64,000 nt of DNA, from assembly GCF_026127265.1 (NCBI RefSeq), contig NZ_WWFG01000001.1:3585501-3649500 (forward strand), read 5' to 3'. Below the pieces are notes generated by a model. The model was given only the letters and a program-made list of their open reading frames with translations. It made no database searches and was not told the origin of the DNA. The position numbers and the translations under genes are program-made. Source of the DNA: Nostoc sp. KVJ3. GTDB taxonomy: Bacteria; Cyanobacteriota; Cyanobacteriia; Cyanobacteriales; Nostocaceae. Position 1 is the stretch's first letter. Each line of letters starts with the position of its first letter. Shown piece by piece: positions 1 to 8,916 of this stretch.

Positions 1-88
1 TAAAATACGACTTTTGACCAACTAACTTATTACCTAAGAAAGTGCTAGCTTACGTCACTGACAACTAAATTGATAAATAAGCCATCTG

Positions 89-192
89 ATAGCGGTTCCC
101 ATTCAAATGTGGTGCAACATCATCTCGTAAGGTGTAGAGGCACGTAATGCCGTGCCTCTACGGTTGTACCTAACATAAATGAGAACCGCTAT
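89..192. repeat. Dispersed inverted-repeat element, family E
   Basis: The segment begins ATAGCGGTTCCCATT and ends AATGAGAACCGCTAT, so the ends are inverted copies. The centre holds a second hairpin built on GTAGAGGCACG and CGTGCCTCTAC. Related copies lie at 35470-35570 (both ends) and 54324-54393 (one end only). No flanking direct repeat is obvious. It sits just upstream of the large repeat protein and may lie in its leader. Confidence 0.7.
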
Positions 193-231
193 ATCAATGG
201 TTATTTAATTTAGTGCAAGTGAGAAAATCCT

Positions 232-3200
232 ATGTTTCAAGGTGTTTTAACTATTTGGGCATGGAACTGGCTGCCTTTTGGATTAGCGCCAATTACTTTA
301 GCGCAGCAAGTACTAACTCCAGAACAATCATCAGTTCTTTTTTCTGGCCCGAAATTCTTAGTAGCATTACTAGCCGGGCTGTCTATGGCATTTGCCTTTC
401 AATTATTATTAACAAACTTTTCCGTTGCTGTCGGAATTTCATCTTGGGAAATTGACTCAGATTCTGATGACGAGTCAGAAAGTTTGGGTAAGACAATTCG
501 TAAAGTTCAAGCTAAAGTTGGTTCTTGGGCATTGATAACCGCCAGTATTGCATTATTTATTGCTTGTTTTCTAGCAGTAAAAATTAGCTTAATCGAAAAT
601 GCATTCTTAGGAGCAATTATCGGTGTAGTCATTTGGTCTACCTATTTTTCACTCGTAATTTGGTTGGGTTCATCCGCAGTCGGTTCTTTAATTGGTTCGA
701 TTGCTAGTACCGTAACTTCTGGTTTTCAAACTTTGATGGGGACTGCAACTGCTGGTATCGGTGCTAATACTGCCAAAAAACAGTTAGTTTCTACTGCTGA
801 AGAGATTACAGCCGCAGTCCGGCGGGAATTAACTTCCGGTTTTGACCCTGAAGGAATTAAAAATACGCTCCAAAGTTCATTAAGTTCTCTACAATTGCCA
901 AAGCTGGATATCAAAGAAGTTCGTAATCAATTTGACCAGCTTCTGAAAGATACAGATTTGCAATCTATCGCTAATAGTGATTTGTTACAAAATATTAATC
1001 GCCAAACATTTGTAGATTTAATCAGTAGTCGTGCTGATTTATCTAAAGAAGATATTAATCGTATTGCTGACCAATTTCAAGGTGCTTGGGAACAAGCTTT
1101 AAGTCGCAAAAATCCTACAGAGCAAGTAATTAATTTACTCAAGTCTGCTACCCCTGAAGAACTGAATTCAGAGCAATTAGGTGAACGTCTTCAACAATTG
1201 GTTACAGTTGGTGGTAATGGCAATGGTGTGATTAAGCAAGCAATTCGATATGGTTTGAGTGCTGCTGCACCAGCAGTTTTGGAGCGGGTTAATCTTTCTA
1301 ATATCGATGTGAACAAAATTACAACTCAGTTGCAAAAGCTGAAAGAAAAGGTTCAAGATGTCGATGTCGATCAAATCACGGAACAATTTCAAAAATTTAG
1401 AGAGCAAGCAACTGAGCAAGTATCGGCAAGATTACCAATATCACTCGAAAATACGATTAAATCAGATGTAGAAGACTACATATTAAATTCGTTTCCTTGG
1501 CATTTTAACCGCATTACGTTAGGAGATGAATTCAAGGAAGTCATCTATGACGTAAATGCAGATCCAACAACTGTGAGACGGGAGTTGGAAGAAATTAATC
1601 AAGAATATTTCACTAGCTTACTGAAGCAGCGAGATGATATTAGTGAAGCTAGGGTGAAAGAAATTGCCGAACAAATGGAAAGCGATCGCCTGGAAGTTTT
1701 AGAAACTGTCAAACAGGCCCAAAAACGAGAAAAAGGGCAAGATTTCCGCACCCGGATTGAAGATTATCTCCGTTCGACGGGGAAAGAAGAACTCAACCCT
1801 GAAGGTATTGAACGTGATTTTTCTAAGTTACTAGACGATCCAAAAGCTGGGTTTGAAGATTTAAGCGATCGCTTCGGGCAATTTGACCGCGATACTTTTG
1901 TACAATTGCTGCAACAGCGCCAAGATATCAGCGAAGAAGAGGCTAATAATATTGTCGGTCAACTCGAAGGCAACCGCGATCGTCTCTTGAATGGTGCTAG
2001 AGAACTGCAAGAACAAGCAAAAGCGAAAGCAGATGAACTGCGCCAAAGAGTTGAAGATTATCTGCGGAATACTAACAAAGATGAACTCAATCCCGATGGC
2101 ATCAAACGTGAGTTTAAGATTTTACTAGACGATCCGCAAGCCGGAATTAGCTTGTTGCGATCGCGCCTCTCGCAATTCGATCGGGATACACTGGTACAAT
2201 TGCTGAGTCAGCGTCAAGATTTGAGCGAAGAACAGGTAAATCAAGTTCTCGATCAACTAGAATCAGTCCGAGATAGTATTTTGCAAGTACCGCAACAGGC
2301 GAAAGAACAGTACGAAAAAACGACAAAAGCGATCGCTGAATATCTCCGCAATACCAACTTGGAAGAACTCGATCCACAAGGAATCAGAAGCGATTTGGAA
2401 AAATTACTCGACGATCCTAAAGCTGGTGCATTAGCACTGCGCAATCGCTTATCTCATGTCGATCGAGAAACTTTGGTTCAACTCGTCAGTCAGCGCGGAG
2501 ATTTGAGTCAAGAGCAGGTTAATCAGATAATCGATTGGGCGCAAGATGCTATTGGTGATATTCTAAGAGCGCCACGACGTTTAGCAAAACGTACCACTCA
2601 AGTAGCTCAAGATTTTGAAGCCAATCTAGAAGAATATCTGCGTAATACCAACAAAGACGAACTAAATCCTGAAGGAATTAAACGAGATTTACAATTGCTG
2701 CTGTCTTCTCCCCGCGCTGGAATTGGGAATTTAAGCGATCGCGCCGCAAAATTTGATCGTTCGACAATTGTGGCGTTACTATCCCAACGGGAGGATATCT
2801 CAGACGAAGAAGCTAACCGAATTGTGGATCAAATTGAGTCGGTTCGCAGTTCTATTGTCGAACAATTCCAGCAGATTCAGCAAAGGGTGCAATCAGTGCT
2901 AGATGGAGTTTTTGCTAAGGTTCGTAACTATCTCAACTCGCTGGATCGTTCTGAACTCAATTATGAAGGGATTAAGCAAGACTTTGCCAAAGTATTCGAC
3001 GATCCCGAAGCTGGATTTGAAGCCTTGCGCGATCGCCTCGGTCAATTCGATCGTGATACCTTAGTTGCTGTCATCAGTTCTCGTGAAGATATTTCCGAGG
3101 CGGATGCTAACCGAATTATTGACCAAATTGAAGCCGCGCGGGATGGCGTATTGCAACGAGCCGAACGCATCCAAAAAGAGACGCAAAAACGCTTGAAAGC

Positions 3201-3351
3201 GATCCAAGAGCAAACTAAAAAGCAAGCCGAAGAAACCAAAAAAACCGTTGCAAATGCTGCTTGGTGGATATTTGGGACAGCAATCACTTCCCTTGCAGCC
3301 AGTGCGATCGCAGGTGCGATCGCTGTGACTGGGTTAACTCTACCTCTGTAG
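232..3351 (+). CDS. Large membrane-anchored protein with about six 98-residue repeats
   Basis: This 1039-residue protein is of unknown function. Three hydrophobic segments (about residues 42-64, 98-118 and 123-147) precede a long charged region, and one hydrophobic segment closes the protein (about 1010-1037). Between them are about six tandem repeats of about 98 residues starting near 413, 509, 607, 701, 799 and 897. Each carries the pattern YLRNTNKDELNPEGIKRD, then LLDDPxAG, FDRDT and SQRxDISEEEAN, ending in a predicted helix. A weaker unit lies near 265-360. Acidic and basic residues alternate, so helical or coiled-coil packing is likely. The membrane segments at both ends suggest a cytoplasmic or periplasmic arch. 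I recognise no enzyme motif. The start at 232 gives the first hydrophobic stretch directly. Confidence 0.85.
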   Translation: MFQGVLTIWAWNWLPFGLAPITLAQQVLTPEQSSVLFSGPKFLVALLAGLSMAFAFQLLLTNFSVAVGISSWEIDSDSDDESESLGKTIRKVQAKVGSWALITASIALFIACFLAVKISLIENAFLGAIIGVVIWSTYFSLVIWLGSSAVGSLIGSIASTVTSGFQTLMGTATAGIGANTAKKQLVSTAEEITAAVRRELTSGFDPEGIKNTLQSSLSSLQLPKLDIKEVRNQFDQLLKDTDLQSIANSDLLQNINRQTFVDLISSRADLSKEDINRIADQFQGAWEQALSRKNPTEQVINLLKSATPEELNSEQLGERLQQLVTVGGNGNGVIKQAIRYGLSAAAPAVLERVNLSNIDVNKITTQLQKLKEKVQDVDVDQITEQFQKFREQATEQVSARLPISLENTIKSDVEDYILNSFPWHFNRITLGDEFKEVIYDVNADPTTVRRELEEINQEYFTSLLKQRDDISEARVKEIAEQMESDRLEVLETVKQAQKREKGQDFRTRIEDYLRSTGKEELNPEGIERDFSKLLDDPKAGFEDLSDRFGQFDRDTFVQLLQQRQDISEEEANNIVGQLEGNRDRLLNGARELQEQAKAKADELRQRVEDYLRNTNKDELNPDGIKREFKILLDDPQAGISLLRSRLSQFDRDTLVQLLSQRQDLSEEQVNQVLDQLESVRDSILQVPQQAKEQYEKTTKAIAEYLRNTNLEELDPQGIRSDLEKLLDDPKAGALALRNRLSHVDRETLVQLVSQRGDLSQEQVNQIIDWAQDAIGDILRAPRRLAKRTTQVAQDFEANLEEYLRNTNKDELNPEGIKRDLQLLLSSPRAGIGNLSDRAAKFDRSTIVALLSQREDISDEEANRIVDQIESVRSSIVEQFQQIQQRVQSVLDGVFAKVRNYLNSLDRSELNYEGIKQDFAKVFDDPEAGFEALRDRLGQFDRDTLVAVISSREDISEADANRIIDQIEAARDGVLQRAERIQKETQKRLKAIQEQTKKQAEETKKTVANAAWWIFGTAITSLAASAIAGAIAVTGLTLPL

Positions 3352-3505
3352 AATTTCGCCATCATCGAGAATTTTTAGCTTAAACAAAATTCATCTCACG
3401 TTCTCATTCTAGTGAGGCGTGGGATGAATTTTTCGGCGATAAGGTTTTGGTGCGTTAGTTCTTTACCTGCAATGTTAAATAATTAAACAAAATTAATTAC
3501 ACAAT

Positions 3506-3650
3506 GTCATTGCGAATGGAGCGTAAAGTCTTCGGCATAGCTTCGCTTAACGCGGTAGCGTCTCGTAGAGATAGCAAAATGAAGCATAAGTCCTTCGGAC
3601 ACCCTTCGCGAACGCGGAGGCTAGGATTGCTTCGCTTCGCTCGCAATGAC
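3506..3650. repeat. Palindromic dispersed repeat with GTCATTGCGAATG ends
   Basis: The segment starts GTCATTGCGAATGGAGCG and ends CGCTCGCAATGAC, giving inverted ends. The interior contains typical Nostoc dispersed words such as TTCGCGAACGCG. It is related to the longer family C elements at 13114, 40512 and 52728 but lacks their outer AT-rich arms. Confidence 0.65.
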
Positions 3651-3678
3651 TGTAATTAATTCTACATGGTTACTTAAT

Positions 3679-3845
3679 GCATCGACCTGCAATGTTAATA
3701 CATCGACTTGCAATGTTAATGCATCAACCTGCAATGTTAATACATCAACCTGCAATGTTAATACATCGAATTGCAATGTTAATGCATCGACCTGCAATGT
3801 TAATACATTGACTTGCAATGTTAATGCATCGACCTGCAAAGATTA
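3679..3845. repeat. 21-bp tandem repeat, about 7.9 copies
   Basis: Seven consecutive 21-bp units of the form RCATYRAMYTGCAATGTTAAT run from 3679 to 3825, and a degenerate eighth ends at 3845. Because 21 is a multiple of three the array stays open in several frames. On the minus strand it would read a leucine-rich heptad (LTLQVDV) and on the plus strand NASTCNV. Neither reading has a convincing gene structure, so I call it a DNA repeat only. An isolated related half unit occurs near 3468. Confidence 0.9.
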
Positions 3846-3869
3846 GCGCACTTTATGTTACGCAGTAAG

Positions 3870-4191
3870 ATCATGTCCGTAATTAGTTATGATTTTCACA
3901 GTCATTGCACCCCAACCCTTAATCCCCTCTCCTTACTAAGGGCTAGGGTGTACACACAAGTCTTTTGGAGTTGCCCCACAGCTTTAGATCCCCCCTAACC
4001 CCCCTTAAAAAAGGGGGGGACTAGAATCAAAGTCCCCCAATTTATCGGGGGATTTAGGGGGATCTCCAACGATTTTGGGTTTCTACAGACTTGTGTGTAC
4101 ACCGTAGCCTTACTAAGGGGAGGGGAGACAAAGCATAGCTTTGGCGGGGTGGCGTTTTTCGAGTTTAATAAGTAATCAAGCAGACATGATA
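3870..4191. mobile_element. Element G, interrupted by a nested family B MITE
   Basis: The outer ends ATCATGTCCG and the distal GACATGATAT are inverted. The same element appears uninterrupted at 57455-57584 in inverted orientation, with shared words such as GTAATCAAGC, the CCCCTCCC stretch and GACATGAT. Here the central CCTTACTAAGG palindrome is split by the 165-bp element at 3943-4107. No coding sequence is visible. Confidence 0.7.
3943..4107. mobile_element. MITE family B, 165 bp, with 12-bp target repeat
   Basis: Ends are inverted: CTAGGGTGTACACACAAGTC at the left and GACTTGTGTGTACACCGTAG at the right. The interior is a G/C-rich hairpin (ATCCCCCCTAACC against GGGGGATTTAGGG). It is flanked by identical direct repeats CCTTACTAAGGG at 3931-3942 and 4108-4119. 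Another copy of exactly 165 bp lies at 62932-63096. It has no gene of its own, so mobilisation would need a transposase elsewhere. Confidence 0.8.
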
Positions 4192-4266
4192 TAACGCTAA
4201 AAGACTTATATCTACACGGTAGCCTACAAAGAGAAAGACTTTGAATCTTACTCAAAGAGTTGGGAG

Positions 4267-4977
4267 TTACGTCTGTAACGCTAAAAATAGCCGATTTGTA
4301 ACTTGCTCTAACACCTTTAATGCTGTTAACGAACCTCGAATCAGGCGAGTAGCAGCAAGGGGTTGTCGTAGCATTGCCATTGCTAAAGGAAAAGGGTTTA
4401 GAGAGCCATCAGAATTAATTGCTGGTGTGAGATCGGGGATATCGTGCTGACAATTATCACTAACTACTCGCAGCATTGCCACAGCCACCTCAACCTCATT
4501 GAAAAACTCTAGAGCAGTAAATCCTTCCATATCAACAACATCAGCCGCCAAAGTCTCACCCAAATGGCGTTTTTCGACAGCAGACCAAATAACGCGATCG
4601 CTTGTCATTGACTTGACTAAATATGCTTTTTGTGCCAGTAAAGAGTGCAATTGTGTTGTGAAAGTGCGATCGCATTCTTGCCGCTTCCCAGAAAAAAGAC
4701 AATCTTCATACAGTACAATATCGCCAACTGTGTGGCGATCGCTCAAGCTGCCACATATACCCATAATCAACACTCTAGATTTGGGAGCTAACAATTGTGC
4801 ATTTCTTGGGGATTGTTGTAGATATTTAAGCAAAGGTTTCATCCCCACAGGTATGGCTACTACCGTTGGCATGGAACCAGTTACGCCGCTTAATCCGCGA
4901 CACACAGCTTTATATTCTGCTCCTTGGGGTACTAAAATTGTATTGATGGGCAAAAAATTAGGCACTAGCTCTCCCAA
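4267..4977 (-). CDS. hpnG: HpnG-like nucleoside phosphorylase-superfamily protein
   Basis: The 236-residue protein has the phosphorylase/nucleosidase fold signatures: VLIMGICGSL and GDIVLYED near the middle and DVVDMEG before a C-terminal helical tail. In the hopanoid pathway HpnG removes adenine from adenosylhopane to give ribosylhopane, directly after HpnH. The C-terminal tail (SDGSLNPF followed by an arginine-rich helix) resembles HpnG more than MTA/SAH nucleosidases, and hpnA and hpnH lie close by. It is transcribed divergently from the RND gene across 162 bp. A generic purine phosphorylase role cannot be excluded from sequence alone. Confidence 0.65.
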   Translation of the reverse strand: MGELVPNFLPINTILVPQGAEYKAVCRGLSGVTGSMPTVVAIPVGMKPLLKYLQQSPRNAQLLAPKSRVLIMGICGSLSDRHTVGDIVLYEDCLFSGKRQECDRTFTTQLHSLLAQKAYLVKSMTSDRVIWSAVEKRHLGETLAADVVDMEGFTALEFFNEVEVAVAMLRVVSDNCQHDIPDLTPAINSDGSLNPFPLAMAMLRQPLAATRLIRGSLTALKVLEQVTNRLFLALQT

Positions 4978-5139
4978 AAACTTTGACAGAATAATTGCTT
5001 ATTAAAACCAAGTTTCATATTTAAAAATTCTGCCACATCTGAGTGACAATAAAGAATGTTGCCCTTTTCTGGTCATAAACCCCAGGTGATTGCTGTAGCA
5101 TGACTAAATAATTGTGTCACCACACGATAATTTTCCAAG

Positions 5140-7827
5140 ATGGTAAAGCCCGATCGCTCAAAATCCGCACGAGAACTCTTCAATATTTCTAAACTAGCGA
5201 TTCAATTTTCGTGGCTGACGGTGAGTTTTTGGATTGCCGTAACGGTAGCTGGGATTCTGGCATTCAGTTCTCTGAAATATGCTTTGTTTCCAGATATTAC
5301 CTTTCCAGTAGTGGTTGTGAATGCTACAGCCCCACTGAAAACTGCCCTGGATACAGAGGCGAAGCTTACCAAACCGTTGGAAGAACGCCTCCGTTCCCTA
5401 GAAGGATTGGACAATATTCGCTCATCCACTTATCCTAGTCAAACTGCTGTTAGCCTTTCTTTTGCCGTTGGTACGAATTTAGAAACATCAACTAAAAACG
5501 TGGAAACTGCCCTCAAGCAGTTGACTTTGCCTCAAGGAGCAACTTCTAAAATTATTCCCTTGAATCTAAATGAGTCAGCCGCTATTAGCTACGCCATTGA
5601 GAGTAAGACGCGGAATTTCACAGATTTGACAAAGTTGGCGAAAAACGAGATTGTAACTGCGATCGCTAAACTACCAGGAGTCTTAAAAGTCTCATTACTT
5701 GGCGCTGCTAGTGCAACTCCTTCCATACCTCCAGCCAATGCAAGTTTAACGGCTCTCCCCCAAGCTGGAGCAACATTAGTCCGGTTTAATGGGCAAAATG
5801 CCCTAGCGTTTCAGGTAATTAAACGCGGTAACGCTAACACCTTAGAAGTAGTTAGTGGAGTTGAAAAAGAAGTCCAAAGACTACGCTCTACCTTCAAGGA
5901 TGTCAAACTCACCTTAGCTGCTACCCAAGCAGAATATATCCGCCAAGCCACCCAGTCAACCATCGATGCTTTATTGGAAGCAGTTTTGTTGTCCATTGTG
6001 GTGATTTTTCCATTTCTGTGGAACTGGCGAGCCACCCTAATTTCAGCACTGGCGATTCCTACGTCTGTTTTAGCGACGTTTATCGTTATGGCAATTTTTG
6101 GTTTCAACTTAGAAACTATTACGCTGTTAGCTTTAGCTTTGGTGATTGGTAGTATCGTTGATGATGCGATCGTGGATGTAGAAAACATTATGCGACACAT
6201 TGAAGATGGGGAAACTCCTCGCCAAGCGGCACTTCTAGCAACTAATGAAATTGGATTAACAGTAACCGCCGCCACCTTGACAGCAGTAGCAGTTTTTCTG
6301 CCTATAGGTTTGATGGGTGGAGTAATCGGTCAATTCTTCAAGCCATTCGGCATAACTGTTTCAGCAGCCATGCTTGCTTCTATGCTAGTTGCTCGGACTT
6401 TATCTCCAGTTCTGGCTATCTACTGGTTAAAACCTAAATCTTCACTTTCCCCGCGTCGAGAAGCAAGAAGTTGGGTAGCATTTGCTCAATTTTACAGAAA
6501 CTTGCTGAGTTGGTCTTTGAATCACCGCAAGATAGTTATCGGATTAGCCGTCCTCAGTTTCATCGCAGGTATAGCACTGATTCCCTTAATTCCTAAAGGG
6601 TTTATTCCTAAACTCGATCGCGGCGAATTCAATATTGCTTATACGGCTCCTTTACCGAGTATCCCCGATTTGGGTAGAGGGAGACAAGGGGGACAAGGGA
6701 GTAATAATAATATTCCCAATTCCCAATTTCCAATTCCCAACCCATTAAATGATTCTCTTCAAGTTGCGAAAAAACTAGAAGATGTAGTCAGAAAATCACC
6801 AGCAGTTGAAACGGTATTTACCACTGTTGGTTCTCGTGAGGGTGAGCCGAACAAAGGCACACTATATATAAAGTTAAAGGAAGACCGCACAATCACAACT
6901 GCGGAATTACAAGACCAATTCCGCTCGACTTTACCTGTTCTTGCTGGAGTAACTACCAGTGTCGAAGATATTCAATTTGTTGATTCTGGCGGTCAAAAAC
7001 CTCTCCAAATAGCTTTAAGTGGTAACGATCTCCAAGCCTTAAGTAAAGCAGTCAAGGCAATTAAAGAGAGAATTCAAAAACTACCGGGATTTGCTGATGT
7101 CACGATTACAGGTGAAACCAATCCCCAAGGTAAGGTTTTTCAAATCGAGCGTCTGAATAATCAGCGAGTAGCTTATGTGAGTGCTAATCTTGGCAAGGAT
7201 CTATCTTTAGGTGATGCTACTGATAAAGTGGTAGCGGAAGCGAAGGCGGTGTTACCCTCAAATGTTTCCTTAGATTTAGGAGGAGATTCCGCTAACCAAG
7301 GTGAAGTTTTTAGCAGTTTCGGCAGTACCTTGGCTTTATCTGCCTTGTGTATTGTTGTGGTACTATTTTTACTGTTCAAAAGCTGGGTAGATCCTTTGGT
7401 AATTGGTGTCTCTTTGCCTTTAGCACTGGTGGGGGCAATGTTGGCATTACTGATTACCAAAAGCGATTTTGGTATGATCTCATTGATCGGCTTCGTCTTT
7501 TTGCTGGGGCTAGCCAATAAAAATGCCATCTTGCTTGTAGATTACATCAACCAATTACGCAACACTGGCTTAGAACGCACCGAGGCAATCCTGAAAACGG
7601 GAATAGTGCGCCTCAGACCAATTATGATGACCACTGCTTCCACTATTTTAGGAATGCTACCGATCGCATTAGGTTTAGGTGCTGGTTCCGAATTGCGATC
7701 GCCTATGGCTGTAGCGATCGCTGGTGGACTCGTAACTTCAACTATCCTCAGCTTAATTGTTGTGCCAGTAGTCTACACCGTTTTAGATGATTGGTTTCCC
7801 CGATTTAAGAAGAGAGGAACAGTTTGA
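5140..7827 (+). CDS. RND-family efflux transporter (AcrB/HAE type), shortened
   Basis: A proton-driven inner-membrane pump of 895 residues, shorter than the usual roughly 1030-1050. It has an N-terminal transmembrane helix, porter domains, a helix bundle carrying GSIVDDAIVDVEN (the paired aspartates needed for proton relay), a second porter half and a C-terminal bundle. Around residues 512-535 there is a glycine/asparagine-rich insert (GRGRQGGQGSNNN) encoded by low-complexity DNA, probably an expanded dispersed repeat in a loop. No membrane-fusion partner is adjacent. Its TGA overlaps the ATG of hpnA by one base, so the two are co-transcribed, which suggests export of a lipid or hopanoid-related substrate. 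It is AcrB-like rather than HpnN-like. Confidence 0.85.
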   Translation: MVKPDRSKSARELFNISKLAIQFSWLTVSFWIAVTVAGILAFSSLKYALFPDITFPVVVVNATAPLKTALDTEAKLTKPLEERLRSLEGLDNIRSSTYPSQTAVSLSFAVGTNLETSTKNVETALKQLTLPQGATSKIIPLNLNESAAISYAIESKTRNFTDLTKLAKNEIVTAIAKLPGVLKVSLLGAASATPSIPPANASLTALPQAGATLVRFNGQNALAFQVIKRGNANTLEVVSGVEKEVQRLRSTFKDVKLTLAATQAEYIRQATQSTIDALLEAVLLSIVVIFPFLWNWRATLISALAIPTSVLATFIVMAIFGFNLETITLLALALVIGSIVDDAIVDVENIMRHIEDGETPRQAALLATNEIGLTVTAATLTAVAVFLPIGLMGGVIGQFFKPFGITVSAAMLASMLVARTLSPVLAIYWLKPKSSLSPRREARSWVAFAQFYRNLLSWSLNHRKIVIGLAVLSFIAGIALIPLIPKGFIPKLDRGEFNIAYTAPLPSIPDLGRGRQGGQGSNNNIPNSQFPIPNPLNDSLQVAKKLEDVVRKSPAVETVFTTVGSREGEPNKGTLYIKLKEDRTITTAELQDQFRSTLPVLAGVTTSVEDIQFVDSGGQKPLQIALSGNDLQALSKAVKAIKERIQKLPGFADVTITGETNPQGKVFQIERLNNQRVAYVSANLGKDLSLGDATDKVVAEAKAVLPSNVSLDLGGDSANQGEVFSSFGSTLALSALCIVVVLFLLFKSWVDPLVIGVSLPLALVGAMLALLITKSDFGMISLIGFVFLLGLANKNAILLVDYINQLRNTGLERTEAILKTGIVRLRPIMMTTASTILGMLPIALGLGAGSELRSPMAVAIAGGLVTSTILSLIVVPVVYTVLDDWFPRFKKRGTV

Positions 7828-8879
7828 TGCAGGTTTTTGTCACCGGGGGTACGGGTTTTATTGGTGCCCACTTAGTACGGTTGCTCCTACAACAGGGATA
7901 TGCTGTCAAAGCCTTGGTACGCTCAAGCAGCAATTTGGAAAATCTCCGCGGTTTGGATGTGGAAATTGTCAAAGGCGATTTAAACGATCCAAATCTCTGG
8001 CAACAAATGGAAGGTTGTCAATACCTATTTCATGTAGCAGCCCATTATTCCTTGTGGCAAACAGACCAAGAGTTACTTCACCATAGCAATGTTTTGGGTA
8101 CGCGCAATGTATTGGCAGCAGCCCGCAAAGCACGTATTGAGCGTACCGTTTATACTAGTTCAGTAGCAGCAATTGGGGTAGGAGCATCTGGTCAAGTCGT
8201 CGATGAAACACATCAGAGTCCCTTAGAAAAGTTAGTGGGTAACTACAAAAAGTCTAAGTTTCTGGCGGAACTTGAAGCCATGCAAGCCTTTGCTACAGGT
8301 CAGGAGGTAGTTATAGTCAATCCTAGCAGCCCCATTGGTTCGTTAGATATCAAACCTACCCCAACAGGTGATATAATCTTACGGTTTTTACGACGGCAAA
8401 TGCCCTTTTATCTAGATACTGGTTTGAATTTTATCGATGTGCAAGATGTGGCATGGGGGCATTTACTGGCTTTGCAACGCGGTAAATCAGGCGATCGCTA
8501 TATATTAGGTCATCAAAACCTAAGTTTAAAGCAACTACTCGAACAACTCGCCGAAATCACAGGTCTAAACGCACCTCAAAGAACAGTACCCCCTTGGTTG
8601 CCCCTTAGTGTTGCCTGGGTTGATGAAAAGATTCTCGCACCCTTGGGGAAATCGCCTTCAGTGCCATTGGATGGCGTTCGGATGGCGAAACAACCTATGT
8701 ATTATGATCCGACAAAGGCTGTACGAGAGTTGGGTTTACCTCAATCTTCACTGAAGGCAGCACTCAAAGAGGCTGTGGATTGGTTTATTGCTCAAGGGTA
8801 TGTCAACCCCTCTGGGGAATTCAAAATTCAAAATTCAAAATTCAAAATTAAAGACCCCACAGATAAATCTTGGGGTTGA
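7827..8879 (+). CDS. hpnA: Hopanoid-associated NAD-dependent epimerase/reductase HpnA
   Basis: This extended short-chain dehydrogenase has the N-terminal Rossmann motif GGTGFIGAHL and an active-site YxxxK (YKKSK near residue 140), typical of the dihydroflavonol-reductase-like HpnA group. HpnA genes cluster with hopanoid genes, but the exact reaction is unsettled. I use the ATG at 7827, overlapping the pump stop codon; a TTG one codon earlier is possible but less likely. The last ~20 residues (SGEFKIQNSKFKIKD) are encoded by an AAAATTC-type simple repeat, so the C-terminus looks extended by repeat DNA. hpnH follows after 37 bp. Confidence 0.85.
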   Translation: MQVFVTGGTGFIGAHLVRLLLQQGYAVKALVRSSSNLENLRGLDVEIVKGDLNDPNLWQQMEGCQYLFHVAAHYSLWQTDQELLHHSNVLGTRNVLAAARKARIERTVYTSSVAAIGVGASGQVVDETHQSPLEKLVGNYKKSKFLAELEAMQAFATGQEVVIVNPSSPIGSLDIKPTPTGDIILRFLRRQMPFYLDTGLNFIDVQDVAWGHLLALQRGKSGDRYILGHQNLSLKQLLEQLAEITGLNAPQRTVPPWLPLSVAWVDEKILAPLGKSPSVPLDGVRMAKQPMYYDPTKAVRELGLPQSSLKAALKEAVDWFIAQGYVNPSGEFKIQNSKFKIKDPTDKSWG

Positions 8880-8916
8880 GAACGTGGTGTTTTTATAAAG
8901 AGGAGCGATCGCAACA

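Noticed and set aside
3621..3846. Two overlapping reading frames through the 21-bp repeat array
   Set aside because: Both frames exist only because the repeat period is a multiple of three. Neither has a ribosome-binding site or sequence outside the repeat that looks coding.
5140..7827. Identification of the RND pump as HpnN
   Set aside because: The helix-4 motif and two-porter layout are AcrB/HAE-like. Only the neighbourhood suggests a hopanoid role.
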